Shown here: piece by piece, positions 1 to 8,678 of the stretch
Layout of the letters: every line of letters starts with the position of its first letter
How positions within the stretch are numbered: the first letter of the stretch is position 1
Notes under the pieces: model-generated
The model's database searches: none
The model's input: only the letters and a program-made list of their open reading frames with translations
Told to the model about the DNA's origin: nothing
From: Paenibacillus sp. FSL A5-0031
Lineage (GTDB): Bacteria; Bacillota; Bacilli; Paenibacillales; Paenibacillaceae
Assembly: GCF_001956295.1 (NCBI RefSeq)
Contig: NZ_MRTD01000025.1
Location: 1 to 64,000 of the forward strand
Direction of reading: 5' to 3'
Length of the DNA: 64,000 nucleotides
Program-made: the position numbers and the translations under genes

Positions 1-78
1 ATGCTTTTTTACCAGTATAGCACCCTTCGTTTTCTTCATTAATAATTAAATATTGACAGCCTATTGGCTGGTATAGTT

Positions 79-216
79 CTAAGGAATATTATTTGATGCA
101 CCATATGGATTGTTCATTCCTTGCTGTTTTAAATGCTCCCCAACTGGGACAAGCGTATTTTAATTTGTAAATGTCTCCATAGCCTCATTGGAATCCTCTT
201 CTTTATATGCGCTCAT
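79..216 (-). pseudogene. Short ORF relic downstream of the MarR gene
   Basis: An ATG (GAGCGC context) overlaps the end of the MarR gene and reads 18 codons to a TAA. The frame then continues for 26 more codons, containing the peptide LVPVGEHLKQQGMNNPYGAS, before a TAG. The second half looks protein-like, so this may be a small gene broken by one nonsense mutation. I do not recognise the family. It could also be chance. Confidence 0.2.
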
Positions 217-631
217 TGATTTTGATCAACAATTTCTTTAAGGTTTGCTTCTCCTCGTTAGTAAGGGCTTGAACGATTTCATCCTCCACCTTTTGGAATG
301 AGTCATTAAAGCCTTCAATCAACTCAATCCCTTTTGGCAATACATATATATTTTTTTGCCGTTCATTATTGGCCGGGATTTTGCGCTCAATGAACCCTTT
401 TTGCTCTAGACCTTGAAGCATGCTTGTAATACTGGCCCCACGCACATGAAACCGATCTGCTAGGTCCTTTTGAATAATATGATTATCTTGGTTCTCGTAA
501 ATATAGTCGATTACTTTTCCTTGTTGAGCGTTTAACCCTAGTTCCTTTATACTCTCGTCCGCTCTTTTCTTTAATTTAAGACCGATAATCTGAAACAAAT
601 CCAAATAAGGCGTATCCTTTCGGGATTGCAT
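203..631 (-). CDS. MarR family transcriptional regulator
   Basis: A winged-helix MarR repressor of 142 residues, the usual family length. The DNA-binding part spans roughly residues 30-95 (LNAQQGKVIDYIYENQDN, then DRFHVRGASITSMLQGLEQK as the recognition helix region, then the wing with ERKIPANNERQKNIYV). The start chosen is the ATG at 631, because AGGAGG lies 7 bases upstream; a longer frame to 673 lacks a site. It is divergent from the amidohydrolase at 787 and separated by 155 bp carrying two GTTAG-N4-CTAA(C/T) palindromes. It probably represses both itself and the neighbour, with the ligand likely related to the hydrolase substrate (inference). Confidence 0.9.
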   Translation of the reverse strand: MQSRKDTPYLDLFQIIGLKLKKRADESIKELGLNAQQGKVIDYIYENQDNHIIQKDLADRFHVRGASITSMLQGLEQKGFIERKIPANNERQKNIYVLPKGIELIEGFNDSFQKVEDEIVQALTNEEKQTLKKLLIKINERI

Positions 632-650
632 GATCGTCCCTCCTGAAATT

Positions 651-664
651 GTTAGAAAGCTAAT
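651..664. promoter_or_regulatory. Probable MarR operator 1
   Basis: GTTAGAAAGCTAAT is an imperfect palindrome matching the half-sites of the site at 726-739. It lies just downstream of the leftward -10 box (678-683), where a bound repressor would block transcription of the MarR gene, so autoregulation is likely. Confidence 0.5.
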
Positions 665-677
665 TGTAAGCAACTAA

Positions 678-706
678 ACTATACAGTGATCCTATACACA
701 TGTCAA
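678..706 (-). promoter_or_regulatory. SigA-type promoter of the MarR gene
   Basis: Read leftward: TTGACA (701-706), a 17-base spacer, then TATAGT (678-683). This is a near-consensus housekeeping promoter pointing at the MarR gene, back to back with the promoter at 720-748. Confidence 0.75.
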
Positions 707-719
707 AATACTTAGTTTA

Positions 720-748
720 TTGACAGTTAGAATCCTAACAGTTATACT
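720..748 (+). promoter_or_regulatory. Promoter of amidohydrolase with MarR operator in the spacer
   Basis: TTGACA (720-725), 17-base spacer, TATACT (743-748). The palindrome GTTAGAATCCTAAC occupies 726-739, starting at the first base after the -35 box, so the repressor would occupy the spacer itself. The same half-sites occur at 651-664. Confidence 0.75.
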
Positions 749-786
749 TCGAATTGTTATGAACAAACACATTGGAGGAATTTCAA

Positions 787-2097
787 ATGGAGAAGATAAC
801 TCAAAATGCTGCGTTAGAACAAGTTACGGCGATTACAAATGTACGTATTTTTGATGGAGAACAAATTATTGCGTCAAGACATGTTGTCATCAAAGGGGAG
901 TCCATTATTGCAGTGGGCGGAGACCTTCCGGCCGATGCGACGATTATCGATGGGGAAAATTCGACTTTAATGCCCGGTCTGATTGATGCACATGTCCACA
1001 CCTCAATCGGCGGATTACGAGATGCCTTAAAATTCGGCGTTACGACAGAACTCGAAATGAACGGCGATTTTACGAAAAGAGGTCGCGAGATCCAGTTAAA
1101 AAATGTGGATGATGTTGCAGACGTCCGTTCTGCCGGCACAGCAATCACTGCTCCGGGCGGACACCCAGATGAATTGCTGCCGGATGGGGATGAAATACCG
1201 GAATTCGTATTAAAGGAGCTAGAGAAGTTATCGGAGGAAGACCGGGAAGCGATGTTGGCCGCATACGCTCACGATCACGATGAAATACCGCAAGTGACGA
1301 CGGTGGAAGAAGCGATTAAACATGTGCATACTCAAGTGGAGAATGGTGCCGACTATATTAAGATCATGATTGAAGAAGGGACGGTCATGGGTGCACCCGG
1401 CCTGCCTGTTCTAAGCGACGAGATTCTAAAAACAGCCGTGACAGAAGCCCACAAGTTCGATAAGCTGGTCATCGCCCACGTCTTGACGGCTCTTTCATCG
1501 CAAGCAGCCATCGATTTTGGAGTCGATGGTTTGGGCCACTTGTTTATCGACAGACCCGAGTACACATCCGAGTTGGTGAAATCCATAGCGGATTCAGGCG
1601 CTTTTGTTACACCGTGCTTGGTGTTGAACTCATCGATTGTTGGGAAACCGGCATCGGAATTGGCGAATGATCCGCGTGTTCATTCCAAATTAAGTCCGGA
1701 TTGGATCGGTATTTTGAACTCAAGCTTCAATACGTTCCCGCAAGGCAATATGGAGAACAGCTTTAAGAATGTGATGGATCTTCACCGTGCCGGAGTTGAT
1801 ATTCTGGTAGGGACGGATGTTGCGCCGGTTCCCGTTCCGAACCTTGGCGGCCTTGCTCACGGAGCAAGCGTCCACCACGAAATGCAGCTGCTGGTGAAGG
1901 CCGGGTTCACTCCGATCGAAGCTCTTCAGTCGGCTACTACCAAACCGGCCCGTTGCTTTGGTCTTCACGATCGCGGCCGTATTACCGAAGGTGCGCGCGC
2001 TGACCTTATTCTCGTAAACGGTGATCCAACAACCAATATCTCGGATACCTTGTCGATCACATCCGTGTGGTTCAATGGTTCGCAGCAGCTAGGTTAA
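787..2097 (+). CDS. Metal-dependent amidohydrolase (imidazolonepropionase-like)
   Basis: A 436-residue amidohydrolase-superfamily enzyme, a TIM barrel with a small N-terminal beta domain. Visible metal ligands are HVH at about residues 69-71 (in LMPGLIDAHVH), the probable carboxylated Lys192 (DYIKIMIEEG), His231 (IAHVL), His251 (GLGHLF) and Asp344 (VGTDVAP). The start is the ATG at 787, with GGAGG 8 bases upstream; a TTG at 772 lies within the leader. No signal peptide, so cytoplasmic. Relatives hydrolyse cyclic amides or Xaa-Pro-type dipeptides; the substrate cannot be read from sequence. It is probably repressed by the divergent MarR protein. Confidence 0.85.
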   Translation: MEKITQNAALEQVTAITNVRIFDGEQIIASRHVVIKGESIIAVGGDLPADATIIDGENSTLMPGLIDAHVHTSIGGLRDALKFGVTTELEMNGDFTKRGREIQLKNVDDVADVRSAGTAITAPGGHPDELLPDGDEIPEFVLKELEKLSEEDREAMLAAYAHDHDEIPQVTTVEEAIKHVHTQVENGADYIKIMIEEGTVMGAPGLPVLSDEILKTAVTEAHKFDKLVIAHVLTALSSQAAIDFGVDGLGHLFIDRPEYTSELVKSIADSGAFVTPCLVLNSSIVGKPASELANDPRVHSKLSPDWIGILNSSFNTFPQGNMENSFKNVMDLHRAGVDILVGTDVAPVPVPNLGGLAHGASVHHEMQLLVKAGFTPIEALQSATTKPARCFGLHDRGRITEGARADLILVNGDPTTNISDTLSITSVWFNGSQQLG

Positions 2098-2411
2098 TCG
2101 GGTTCGATCTCCCTGTACAATGTCGTCAATGCGAATGATGAGCGAACCAGAGATCATGATGCCGTTGCTGATCGTAAAATCGTCAATAAGAGAGACTGCA
2201 GACTAGTCCCTCTTCGACTTTAAACTATTAATCCAAATCCTCCTGTCAGGAACGACAGCCAGATCAACGTTCCTCCAGATACAATAAAACCCGTTTTATT
2301 CCCATTGGATTATCAATGAAGTCATTGTTTAAATTTTACTACATTTTGAAACTATCCTACCCGATAGTGGAATAGCGGCAGATCCCTAAATGAGATCTGC
2401 CGCTAACAAAG

Positions 2412-2624
2412 CTAAAAGAATCGCCGATATAGTTCTCTCCGTCGTTCACCACGTAATTGAGCATAGATTTGTGTGGTTGATGCCTTTTCATGCCCTAACA
2501 TGCCTTGGATGAAATCTAATGGCGCTCCATTGTCGAGCAATTGACATGCATAAGTATGACGAAAACGATGAGGATATACATTTGCCGCAACTGCCCCGCG
2601 AGATGCTAACCGCTTTAATGTTTC
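2412..2624 (-). pseudogene. Tyrosine recombinase (integrase) C-terminal relic
   Basis: About 70 codons of a phage-type integrase C-terminus: HRFRHTYACQLLDNGAPLDF contains the HxxR box, followed by GMLGHEKASTTQIYAQLRGE with the second catalytic His and the nucleophilic Tyr. It ends at a TAG (2412-2414). Upstream the frame is closed by TGA codons, so the N-terminal domain and first catalytic Arg are gone. This is a scar of an old integrated element. The rest of 2098-2411 shows no gene I can support. Confidence 0.75.
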
Positions 2625-2628
2625 TCAG

Positions 2629-2895
2629 TTAGTTCAATGATTCCTTTTGCTTCTTCAATAACAAATACATCCAGTAAGATGTAGAGATAATTAAAACTAG
2701 ACCTATACAGGTAAAAATAACTCCAGTTGTGTGTAGATGATAATCTGTTGCGGGGATAAAATAGCCAAACTTATATACTCCCATACTGCCGTCATAACTC
2801 CGTGCACTAAATGTGTAAGTTGAATACCCTTGAAAGGCTACATATAATCCAATAATAAACAAAAGAAATCCACTACCGATTTTCAGGCTCTTCAT
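2629..2895 (-). CDS. Small two-helix membrane protein
   Basis: An 88-residue protein with two hydrophobic helices, about residues 8-28 (GFLLFIIGLYVAFQGYS) and 57-80 (TGVIFTCIGLVLIISTSYWM), and a basic C-terminal tail. A GGGAGG site precedes the ATG by 7 bases, which supports expression. I do not recognise the family. It sits between the integrase relic and a subtilase relic, so it may be accessory. Confidence 0.6.
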   Translation of the reverse strand: MKSLKIGSGFLLFIIGLYVAFQGYSTYTFSARSYDGSMGVYKFGYFIPATDYHLHTTGVIFTCIGLVLIISTSYWMYLLLKKQKESLN

Positions 2896-2983
2896 CCAAT
2901 ACCTCCCAAAAATATGCTTGTTTAAATCAGACGAATTTACACAGTAAAAGTTGCATTAGTCTGCCCTTTAGCTAAATAAAATA

Positions 2984-3013
2984 GGAGCAGCTGCCGTTGC
3001 GACATACTGCTCC
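2984..3013 (-). terminator. Hairpin downstream of the subtilase relic
   Basis: GGAGCAG (2984-2990) pairs with CTGCTCC (3007-3013). On the minus strand the hairpin is followed by a T-rich run, CTATTTTATTT, so it probably ended the decayed leftward gene at 3039-3280. Confidence 0.5.
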
Positions 3014-3038
3014 ATGATGGTTGAACTAACGTTTCGCG

Positions 3039-3280
3039 TTAGAATTCCTGTAAAACGAATAATTTGGAGTTTGAATAAAAACGAGCGCCTCTGTCTAACG
3101 CACTCCCCACATTTTTTTCAACCTCTTCTGCCGTTCTTAGCGATCCTGTTTCAATTAAGTACATATCTGCTTCAGGAGCAACCCCAGTATACATTCCATT
3201 TGACAACAATCCAGTACCTCCAGAAGCAGCTGCTGTCCATAATCCGTGAAGACCACTATTCAGTTGTGATTCACTTGTAA
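3039..3280 (-). pseudogene. Subtilase (S8 peptidase) fragment
   Basis: The minus strand reads NSGLHGLWTAAASGGTGLLS, then SNGMYTGVAPEADMYLIETG, then about 35 more residues to a TAA. The pattern His-Gly followed by SNG-Y-GVAPEA-LYL is the block around the catalytic His of S8 serine proteases. In-frame stops flank it on both sides and the Asp and Ser blocks are missing, so it is a fragment. Confidence 0.6.
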
Positions 3281-3313
3281 TTTAAATTGGTACTGGATTG
3301 TCTGTATGTGTTT

Positions 3314-3499
3314 TTACCAAGAATGAATTTCTATTGTGGTTAGAAATAATGTCTGGGTAAGAATAAAAACCTCCATCAATACTAAATGCCAAGGACTATA
3401 CAACAACGTTTGGTCAAAATCAATATTTGATAATTCAAACTCATCGAATAGCTCTTTTACTACATAGTACTCAGGATGGTTAACGATCACATCCATCAT
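3314..3499 (-). pseudogene. Unrecognised ORF, possibly a relic
   Basis: A 61-codon frame starting ATGATG, encoding VNHPEYYVVKELFDEFELSN and ending in a hydrophobic stretch. The composition is protein-like, but there is no clear ribosome site: a long inverted repeat (3508-3554) occupies the leader. I do not recognise it. Its position among relics suggests a truncated gene. Confidence 0.25.
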
Positions 3500-3507
3500 A
3501 TGACGTG

Positions 3508-3554
3508 CCGCGCACTCTTCTCCATTTTAAAAACAAATGGTGAAGAGTGCGCGG
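3508..3554. repeat. 47-bp inverted repeat (perfect 13-bp arms)
   Basis: CCGCGCACTCTTC (3508-3520) pairs exactly with GAAGAGTGCGCGG (3542-3554). Inside, CCATTT can pair with AAATGG, giving an almost continuous stem. Neither strand has a T run right after it, so a simple terminator is not certain; it may be a mobile-element scar. From 3555 to 3667 I see nothing else. Confidence 0.55.
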
Positions 3555-3667
3555 CTAAACGCTTTTGGCTTAAGCTGATTACCATTTTTTTCAGTAACAA
3601 TTCCTAGGTCTTCTAAACAAAAACCTTTAACTTTTTATTAATAAGTTCCTTTTGATATAACCTTAAA

Positions 3668-4672
3668 TCACAAAAAAATTCTCCTCTTACGGAAAGGCTT
3701 TATGATCTTTTCCATAAACCGTACACCTATGATCTCATATCCATCCCCATCAGGATGCAGATGATCAGGAAGGTGAGATGCATCATCTGGACCAAATAGT
3801 TCCAATCCATCCATATAGTAAATGTGATGATCACCGCGCGCCTGTAACATCTCTACGATTTGACGCACATCCTCCCGCATCTTCGGCAGCGTGAAACCTA
3901 GTGCATTATTGATTACCTCACGCTTTGCAGCATAGAGCGGTGAAATAACGAGCAGAGGTGTTTGCTTATGTTTATCCCGTATTGTTTCCAACATTCCAAT
4001 TAACGCCGGTTTAAACGTACGTGGACTTAACGAAGCGGCCCCGTATATATTGATTCCAACACAAAGTGAGATGAAATCAGCTGGCAAATCACGGATGAGT
4101 CTCCCAACCATCGGCTCAAGATGGCAGTTTCCTGAAAAACCAAGGCAAGTTAAGTTAAGACCGCTTTCCCTCGCTACAATGGCTGGCCATGTGCGAGATG
4201 GACTATGCGCACCTACACATTGCGTGATGGAACTGCCATAGGTGACCCATTTCGGTTGTGTATCCGGGATAATTTTCATTTCTGTATTCCACTCAATCCA
4301 TAAGCTGCATACCGTCATACCAATATTTTGAGGCAGATAAATAACGATCTCTTTTCGCCCAGGATACAGGTTGGTATAGGTAACCTCCCTATCATTCTCG
4401 TTTAACGCTGCTGAAGCGAACAATTTTCCATCCACCATACAATCTAATCGGGCCTCCCCTTTAATTGGAGAGAATTTCAAAACAATTACCGTTGAATCTG
4501 TGTGAAAACAAAGTCGCACTCCCACACATATCTCTGCTTTGTAATCGATCCCATTTGGAGGATACAAATCATAATCTTGGTAGGGGATACGCCAAGGCTT
4601 AATCCCCTTTAATGTACGCTCTAATGAGACAGCACCACGAAATAACTCATCCGTTATTGGGATTTCCTTCAA
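3668..4672 (-). CDS. SGNH/GDSL-type esterase, last gene of the sugar operon
   Basis: A 334-residue protein with an N-terminal beta-sandwich-like part (residues 1-150) and an SGNH hydrolase domain. The nucleophile block is VTYGSSITQC, with a later GFSGNCHLEP block and the Asp/His block DASHLPDHLHPDGDGYEIIG. Such enzymes remove acetyl or other esters from carbohydrates. I chose the TTG at 4672: its TTGA overlaps the TGA stop of the upstream oxidoreductase and AGAAGG lies just upstream. An ATG further in (MAGGRR) is the alternative. Cytoplasmic location would fit de-esterification of imported oligosaccharides. Confidence 0.75.
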   Translation of the reverse strand: MKEIPITDELFRGAVSLERTLKGIKPWRIPYQDYDLYPPNGIDYKAEICVGVRLCFHTDSTVIVLKFSPIKGEARLDCMVDGKLFASAALNENDREVTYTNLYPGRKEIVIYLPQNIGMTVCSLWIEWNTEMKIIPDTQPKWVTYGSSITQCVGAHSPSRTWPAIVARESGLNLTCLGFSGNCHLEPMVGRLIRDLPADFISLCVGINIYGAASLSPRTFKPALIGMLETIRDKHKQTPLLVISPLYAAKREVINNALGFTLPKMREDVRQIVEMLQARGDHHIYYMDGLELFGPDDASHLPDHLHPDGDGYEIIGVRFMEKIIKPFRKRRIFL

Positions 4673-6021
4673 TTCACAGTACCTTCTTCCCCCAGCCATA
4701 CACCATTCTGTAAAAGCATTTGCTGAAGCTCTGCTATAGAGACTTCCCTTGACTTTACAGATGATTTCATGGCTAAGGCAGCAGCCGTACCGGATGCCTC
4801 GCCCATAGCGAAGCAATTCGGCATAACGCGCAGTGAACCTTGCACTGCCCGCTCCGAAGATGCAGCTCGTCCCGGCACCCACATATTATCAATCCCTACG
4901 GGCAATAAAACTCTATAAGGAACCCCATGAGATTCACCTGGTGCCAAGTGTTTAAAGGTCATATTTTGTTTGCTGGTAGCCATATGGATATCAATATAGT
5001 ATGCATTGCGAGCAATATCATCTTCGAATGAACGTGCCTGCATGAAGTCTTCCACTGTGAGCACATAATCGCCTTGAATTCGCCTTGTTTCTCGAATTCC
5101 AACTTGTTCCCCAGTCGCTACGACATGAGCTTGCTCGAATCCTGGTACATACGCTCGAAAGAACTGAACCTGACGCTCAACAAGCCTACGCCCCTCAATA
5201 CCCCCACGCGTCAAATCCTCAGCTTTCGTACCATCAATATTAAATATATGACCAAAGTTAACGCCAACCAAGTAATCATTAACCCATGCTAGTCCCGAGA
5301 CCAGTTTCCGTCCTTCTGGAAGGACGCCATCTGCCATAGCCAGTTCAACGGCTTGATGAAGCTGGCTAGTATCCCCTGATTCCTTAACGTAATGATCAAA
5401 CTTCTTGCGATCCACATTTGCAAGCAGATAGCACATGCTGGCAGATTGCAACTCTCCCTGTTCCCCGCCCATCTGGAAGGGAACACCGGCTTTCGCTGCG
5501 ATATCGGCGTCTCCAGTCGCATCAATCACATAACGGCATCGTACGACTGATCGACCAGATTTGTTCACGATAATGATCCCTTCGATGTTGCGACGATCCT
5601 TTGACAAAATCACATCGAACACAAATGTATGATAAAGCAAGGAAACCCCGTTCTCGAGTGAAGCATCATCATAAACACGTTTGAGAACCTCAGGATCAAT
5701 TGGTACCCAATCCAGCGTATTCACATAATTTTTGCGGTAATCCTCATTACAAGACTGCTTCATCCGTTCCATCAGCTTCATGCCGAGTCCTCGAATTACA
5801 GGTTTCACTTTATCTGTAAATGGACAAAATGCCGGAACAAGCGCTACCGTTCCCATCCCCCCCAAGAAACCGCGCTGCTCAATTAATAACGTTTCAGCGC
5901 CGTTTGCAGCCGCACTAATGGCTGCTGCTATCCCCGCAGGACCACCGCCAACAACAACAACATCCACCTCATGCGATACAGGGATTGATTGTGCTGGTAT
6001 ATTCATTTCACCGTAATTCAC
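4669..6021 (-). CDS. FAD-dependent oxidoreductase
   Basis: A 450-residue flavoprotein. The N-terminal Rossmann motif is VVVVGGGPAGIAAAISAAAN at about residues 22-41, followed by the second FAD-binding block LIEQRGFLGGMGT; YVIDATGDADIAAKAG is the conserved ATGD segment typical of the FAD_oxidored (PF12831) group. The GTG at 6021 has GAGGGGG 8 bases upstream; an in-frame ATG (MNIPAQS) is the alternative. It lies between GH130 and the SGNH esterase in one operon and may oxidise a sugar or sugar acid (inference). Confidence 0.8.
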   Translation of the reverse strand: MNYGEMNIPAQSIPVSHEVDVVVVGGGPAGIAAAISAAANGAETLLIEQRGFLGGMGTVALVPAFCPFTDKVKPVIRGLGMKLMERMKQSCNEDYRKNYVNTLDWVPIDPEVLKRVYDDASLENGVSLLYHTFVFDVILSKDRRNIEGIIIVNKSGRSVVRCRYVIDATGDADIAAKAGVPFQMGGEQGELQSASMCYLLANVDRKKFDHYVKESGDTSQLHQAVELAMADGVLPEGRKLVSGLAWVNDYLVGVNFGHIFNIDGTKAEDLTRGGIEGRRLVERQVQFFRAYVPGFEQAHVVATGEQVGIRETRRIQGDYVLTVEDFMQARSFEDDIARNAYYIDIHMATSKQNMTFKHLAPGESHGVPYRVLLPVGIDNMWVPGRAASSERAVQGSLRVMPNCFAMGEASGTAAALAMKSSVKSREVSIAELQQMLLQNGVWLGEEGTVN

Positions 6022-6037
6022 TGCGTTTCCCCCTCTG

Positions 6038-7042
6038 TTACTTGCCTTCTAAACAAAGGCGTATTAGGTCATCAACATCTGCAGTTGCGAGACATTCCAC
6101 CGTGTCGGCAGCACCGTAATAAATTTTGACTTCTCCCGAGTCTTCAAGAATCATTCCTCCTGGGAAAATGACATGATTACGAAAACCCCCATCAATCTCA
6201 TAGGCTGCTTCAGGTGCGAGTAGCGGTGAACTAGACATACCTACAATCCGACTTGGATCAACTAAATCGAGGAGCATAATTCCTGCTGTATATCTTTTCT
6301 TCCATGTTTCCTCCCAACCATTCTTACCTCGTGAAGAATCAATATCAACAGCGTGAAAAGACGTTAACCATCCTTTATCCGTCTTGATCGGGGGAGCCCC
6401 TGGACCAATCTTGTCATTTGCAAAAGGAACTTGTTCTACAGCTAGCACAAGCTTGGAATTTCCCCAATAACGCAAATCTGGAGAATCACTCATCCACATA
6501 TCGAATCGATCGATCCCATGTCGGCTGTAAACCGGAAACGGACGCTCCAACCGAACATATTTCCCTCCGATTCTTTCTGGGAACAACACCATATTTCGAT
6601 TGTCCGGGACAGACAAGCTGAGGATTTCAAAAGAACTAAAGTCATCTGTTGCGGCAATACCGCCGCGAAGACCATGCTTCGTATCCACAGCAAAGCACAT
6701 ATAGCATTTCCCTTCAATGACCGTTAACCTCGGGTCATAGACACGAATCACCTCTTCATCCTCCCAGCTCCAACAGGGAAATGGATTAACTTCCCATTTC
6801 ACACCGTCATCACTGAATGCGAGACCCAAATTCGTTGTCGTATGCGGTAAAATGGTCTGATTAACTTCATCTCCATAATCATTACGGAACACCATGACAT
6901 ATTTCCCTTGATATTTCACAACACCAGCATTAAATACCATGGCTGGGTTATAAGGGATATCCCTCGGAGCGAGTATCGGGTTTGCAGGATGACGATGAAC
7001 CAAAACACTTGATTGGAGATTACCAATAGTGAAATCTATCAC
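6038..7042 (-). CDS. Glycoside hydrolase family 130 (mannoside phosphorylase-like)
   Basis: A 334-residue five-bladed beta-propeller protein of the GH130 type: HPANPILAPRDIPYNPAMVF near the N-terminus, RNDYGD, VYDPRLTVIEGKCYMCFA with the catalytic-region Asp, and the late block IFPGGMILEDSGEVKIYYGA. Known GH130 members phosphorolyse beta-1,2- or beta-1,4-mannosides. There is no signal peptide, so it acts on imported oligosaccharide. The GTG start overlaps the TGA of the upstream gene (GTGA), giving translational coupling. Confidence 0.85.
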   Translation of the reverse strand: MIDFTIGNLQSSVLVHRHPANPILAPRDIPYNPAMVFNAGVVKYQGKYVMVFRNDYGDEVNQTILPHTTTNLGLAFSDDGVKWEVNPFPCWSWEDEEVIRVYDPRLTVIEGKCYMCFAVDTKHGLRGGIAATDDFSSFEILSLSVPDNRNMVLFPERIGGKYVRLERPFPVYSRHGIDRFDMWMSDSPDLRYWGNSKLVLAVEQVPFANDKIGPGAPPIKTDKGWLTSFHAVDIDSSRGKNGWEETWKKRYTAGIMLLDLVDPSRIVGMSSSPLLAPEAAYEIDGGFRNHVIFPGGMILEDSGEVKIYYGAADTVECLATADVDDLIRLCLEGK

Positions 7043-8646
7043 TCAACTTCCTCCTCGGGCAAAATCATTACTCCGCTATTGAAATCTCGAATCAAGAAAT
7101 TCATGTCGGCTAAGCTCTTAGCTGCTTTCTCCTGTCCAGGCATATAAATGTTTTGAAACATGACATTCGTGATCGGAGCACCTTTAGTGCCTTGTATCTT
7201 GGCGCTACCTCTGCCTTTCTCGTATACCTTGATGTTCTTCACATTAACATCTGTAATCGGTCCGATGCCTAACTGGTTTCCGTTCACGATAAACATTGTC
7301 ATCCAGGCGCTATTATCATCGTTCATATAGCTAATATGTTCGATTTCCATATTTTCAAATGTAATATGCTTCGCTTCAGCTGTTCCATATTTATGATGAA
7401 TCCCGAAACCAACGGCTGCGTCATAAACAACGCAATTTCTAAACGTAATGTTCTCTTGATTTTGCATGACGCCTTGACCTATCTTAAAACCATAACAAAT
7501 CGTCCATGCTATGCAATCTTCAAACAGAACATCATGTACAGGCTCAGGATCTCCCGGCCAGCATACTTTCCCGGATGCGATGTCTGTCGTTTCCTTCCAA
7601 GCTTTGGTTGAGAATGGATCGTCTAGCCCTATACCAATCGCATTTCTAACAACGACCTGTTGCGACTCGCATACATCGATTCCATCATTTTCTCCCATAT
7701 TCAAGCTGTTGAACATCTTCAAATTAACGAAGTTTAATGCCTTCGATCTTATTGTCGTGATTGCCCAGGCAGAAGCATTTCGAATGGTAATACCATCCAG
7801 GCTGAATGCCGAGGTAGCAATCGGAACAAGTAAATTATTGATCATTCCATTTTCAGAGAGTGCTTCTCCGTTACCGTCAATTGTTCCGCGTCCGTATATC
7901 TTGATATTGGTAGACTCATAGGCAGTCGAGATCCACCACGTCACAGGTTTACCGACAGAATCCTTAAACCAATACTCTTTAAGGTCTGACATATTGCTCG
8001 TGCTGATTAACAGGGAACCTGGCTCCAGATAGATTGCTGTATTGCTCTTAATCACCAGATTAGAAATAAAGTAGGTTCCTGCTGGAATATATACTATACC
8101 TTGAGCACCATCGCCATGAGATGTACCATATTGACTGGCATCATCGAGTGCTTGTTGAATCTCAGCGGTTCTTACTTGTACCTCGGTTTGATCAATGGCT
8201 GGCACAACACCATACGGATCGCTTGTTACATGGAAGACCCCTTGTTCCGTCACAGAAGGAACATTCGTTTCCCCAGGGTCTGCTGCAAGAACTACCCGTT
8301 TTTCTCGATTATTCACACGGATGATAAGATATTCATCTCGGTCAACGATGAACGTCATCTTATTCCCTGTAATAATCGGTGTAATATTCAACTTCACCGG
8401 ACTAATGGTATACGTGCTGATCTCGGCATCATCAAGCAAAGTCAACTCATAGGTTACTTGACCAGCCGTCACGGAGAAACTAGCATAATCGTAATCCTTC
8501 GTATAGGTCGTAAAAGGTATCGAAACGCCATTTGCAGTTAATGCATAATCGGCGGAGGTACCATATATTTCTGGTAGAGGGTAGGGATAGACCTCCGCTA
8601 TCTCCTTCCCCTGATGATCTATTTCAGGTACAGATTTTCTTTTCAA
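7039..8646 (-). CDS. Right-handed beta-helix glycosidase (GH28-like)
   Basis: A 535-residue protein. Residues 1-120 form a beta-rich domain; the rest is a pectin-lyase-type beta-helix with repeated short strands. The catalytic region resembles GH28 polygalacturonases: ENDGIDVCESQQVVVRNAIG, then GLDDPFSTKAW, supplying the Asp and Asp-Asp pair. The TTG at 8646 has GGGAGGG 6 bases upstream and is the better start. There is no signal peptide, consistent with intracellular processing. Substrate is not certain; a pectic or other plant oligosaccharide is plausible. Confidence 0.7.
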   Translation of the reverse strand: MKRKSVPEIDHQGKEIAEVYPYPLPEIYGTSADYALTANGVSIPFTTYTKDYDYASFSVTAGQVTYELTLLDDAEISTYTISPVKLNITPIITGNKMTFIVDRDEYLIIRVNNREKRVVLAADPGETNVPSVTEQGVFHVTSDPYGVVPAIDQTEVQVRTAEIQQALDDASQYGTSHGDGAQGIVYIPAGTYFISNLVIKSNTAIYLEPGSLLISTSNMSDLKEYWFKDSVGKPVTWWISTAYESTNIKIYGRGTIDGNGEALSENGMINNLLVPIATSAFSLDGITIRNASAWAITTIRSKALNFVNLKMFNSLNMGENDGIDVCESQQVVVRNAIGIGLDDPFSTKAWKETTDIASGKVCWPGDPEPVHDVLFEDCIAWTICYGFKIGQGVMQNQENITFRNCVVYDAAVGFGIHHKYGTAEAKHITFENMEIEHISYMNDDNSAWMTMFIVNGNQLGIGPITDVNVKNIKVYEKGRGSAKIQGTKGAPITNVMFQNIYMPGQEKAAKSLADMNFLIRDFNSGVMILPEEEVE

Positions 8647-8678
8647 TTTGTTCCCTCCCAAAATGAATCGTCAGTGAC

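Noticed and set aside
3014..3280. An 88-codon plus-strand frame
   Set aside because: It is antisense to the subtilase fragment, whose minus-strand reading is clearly protease-like.
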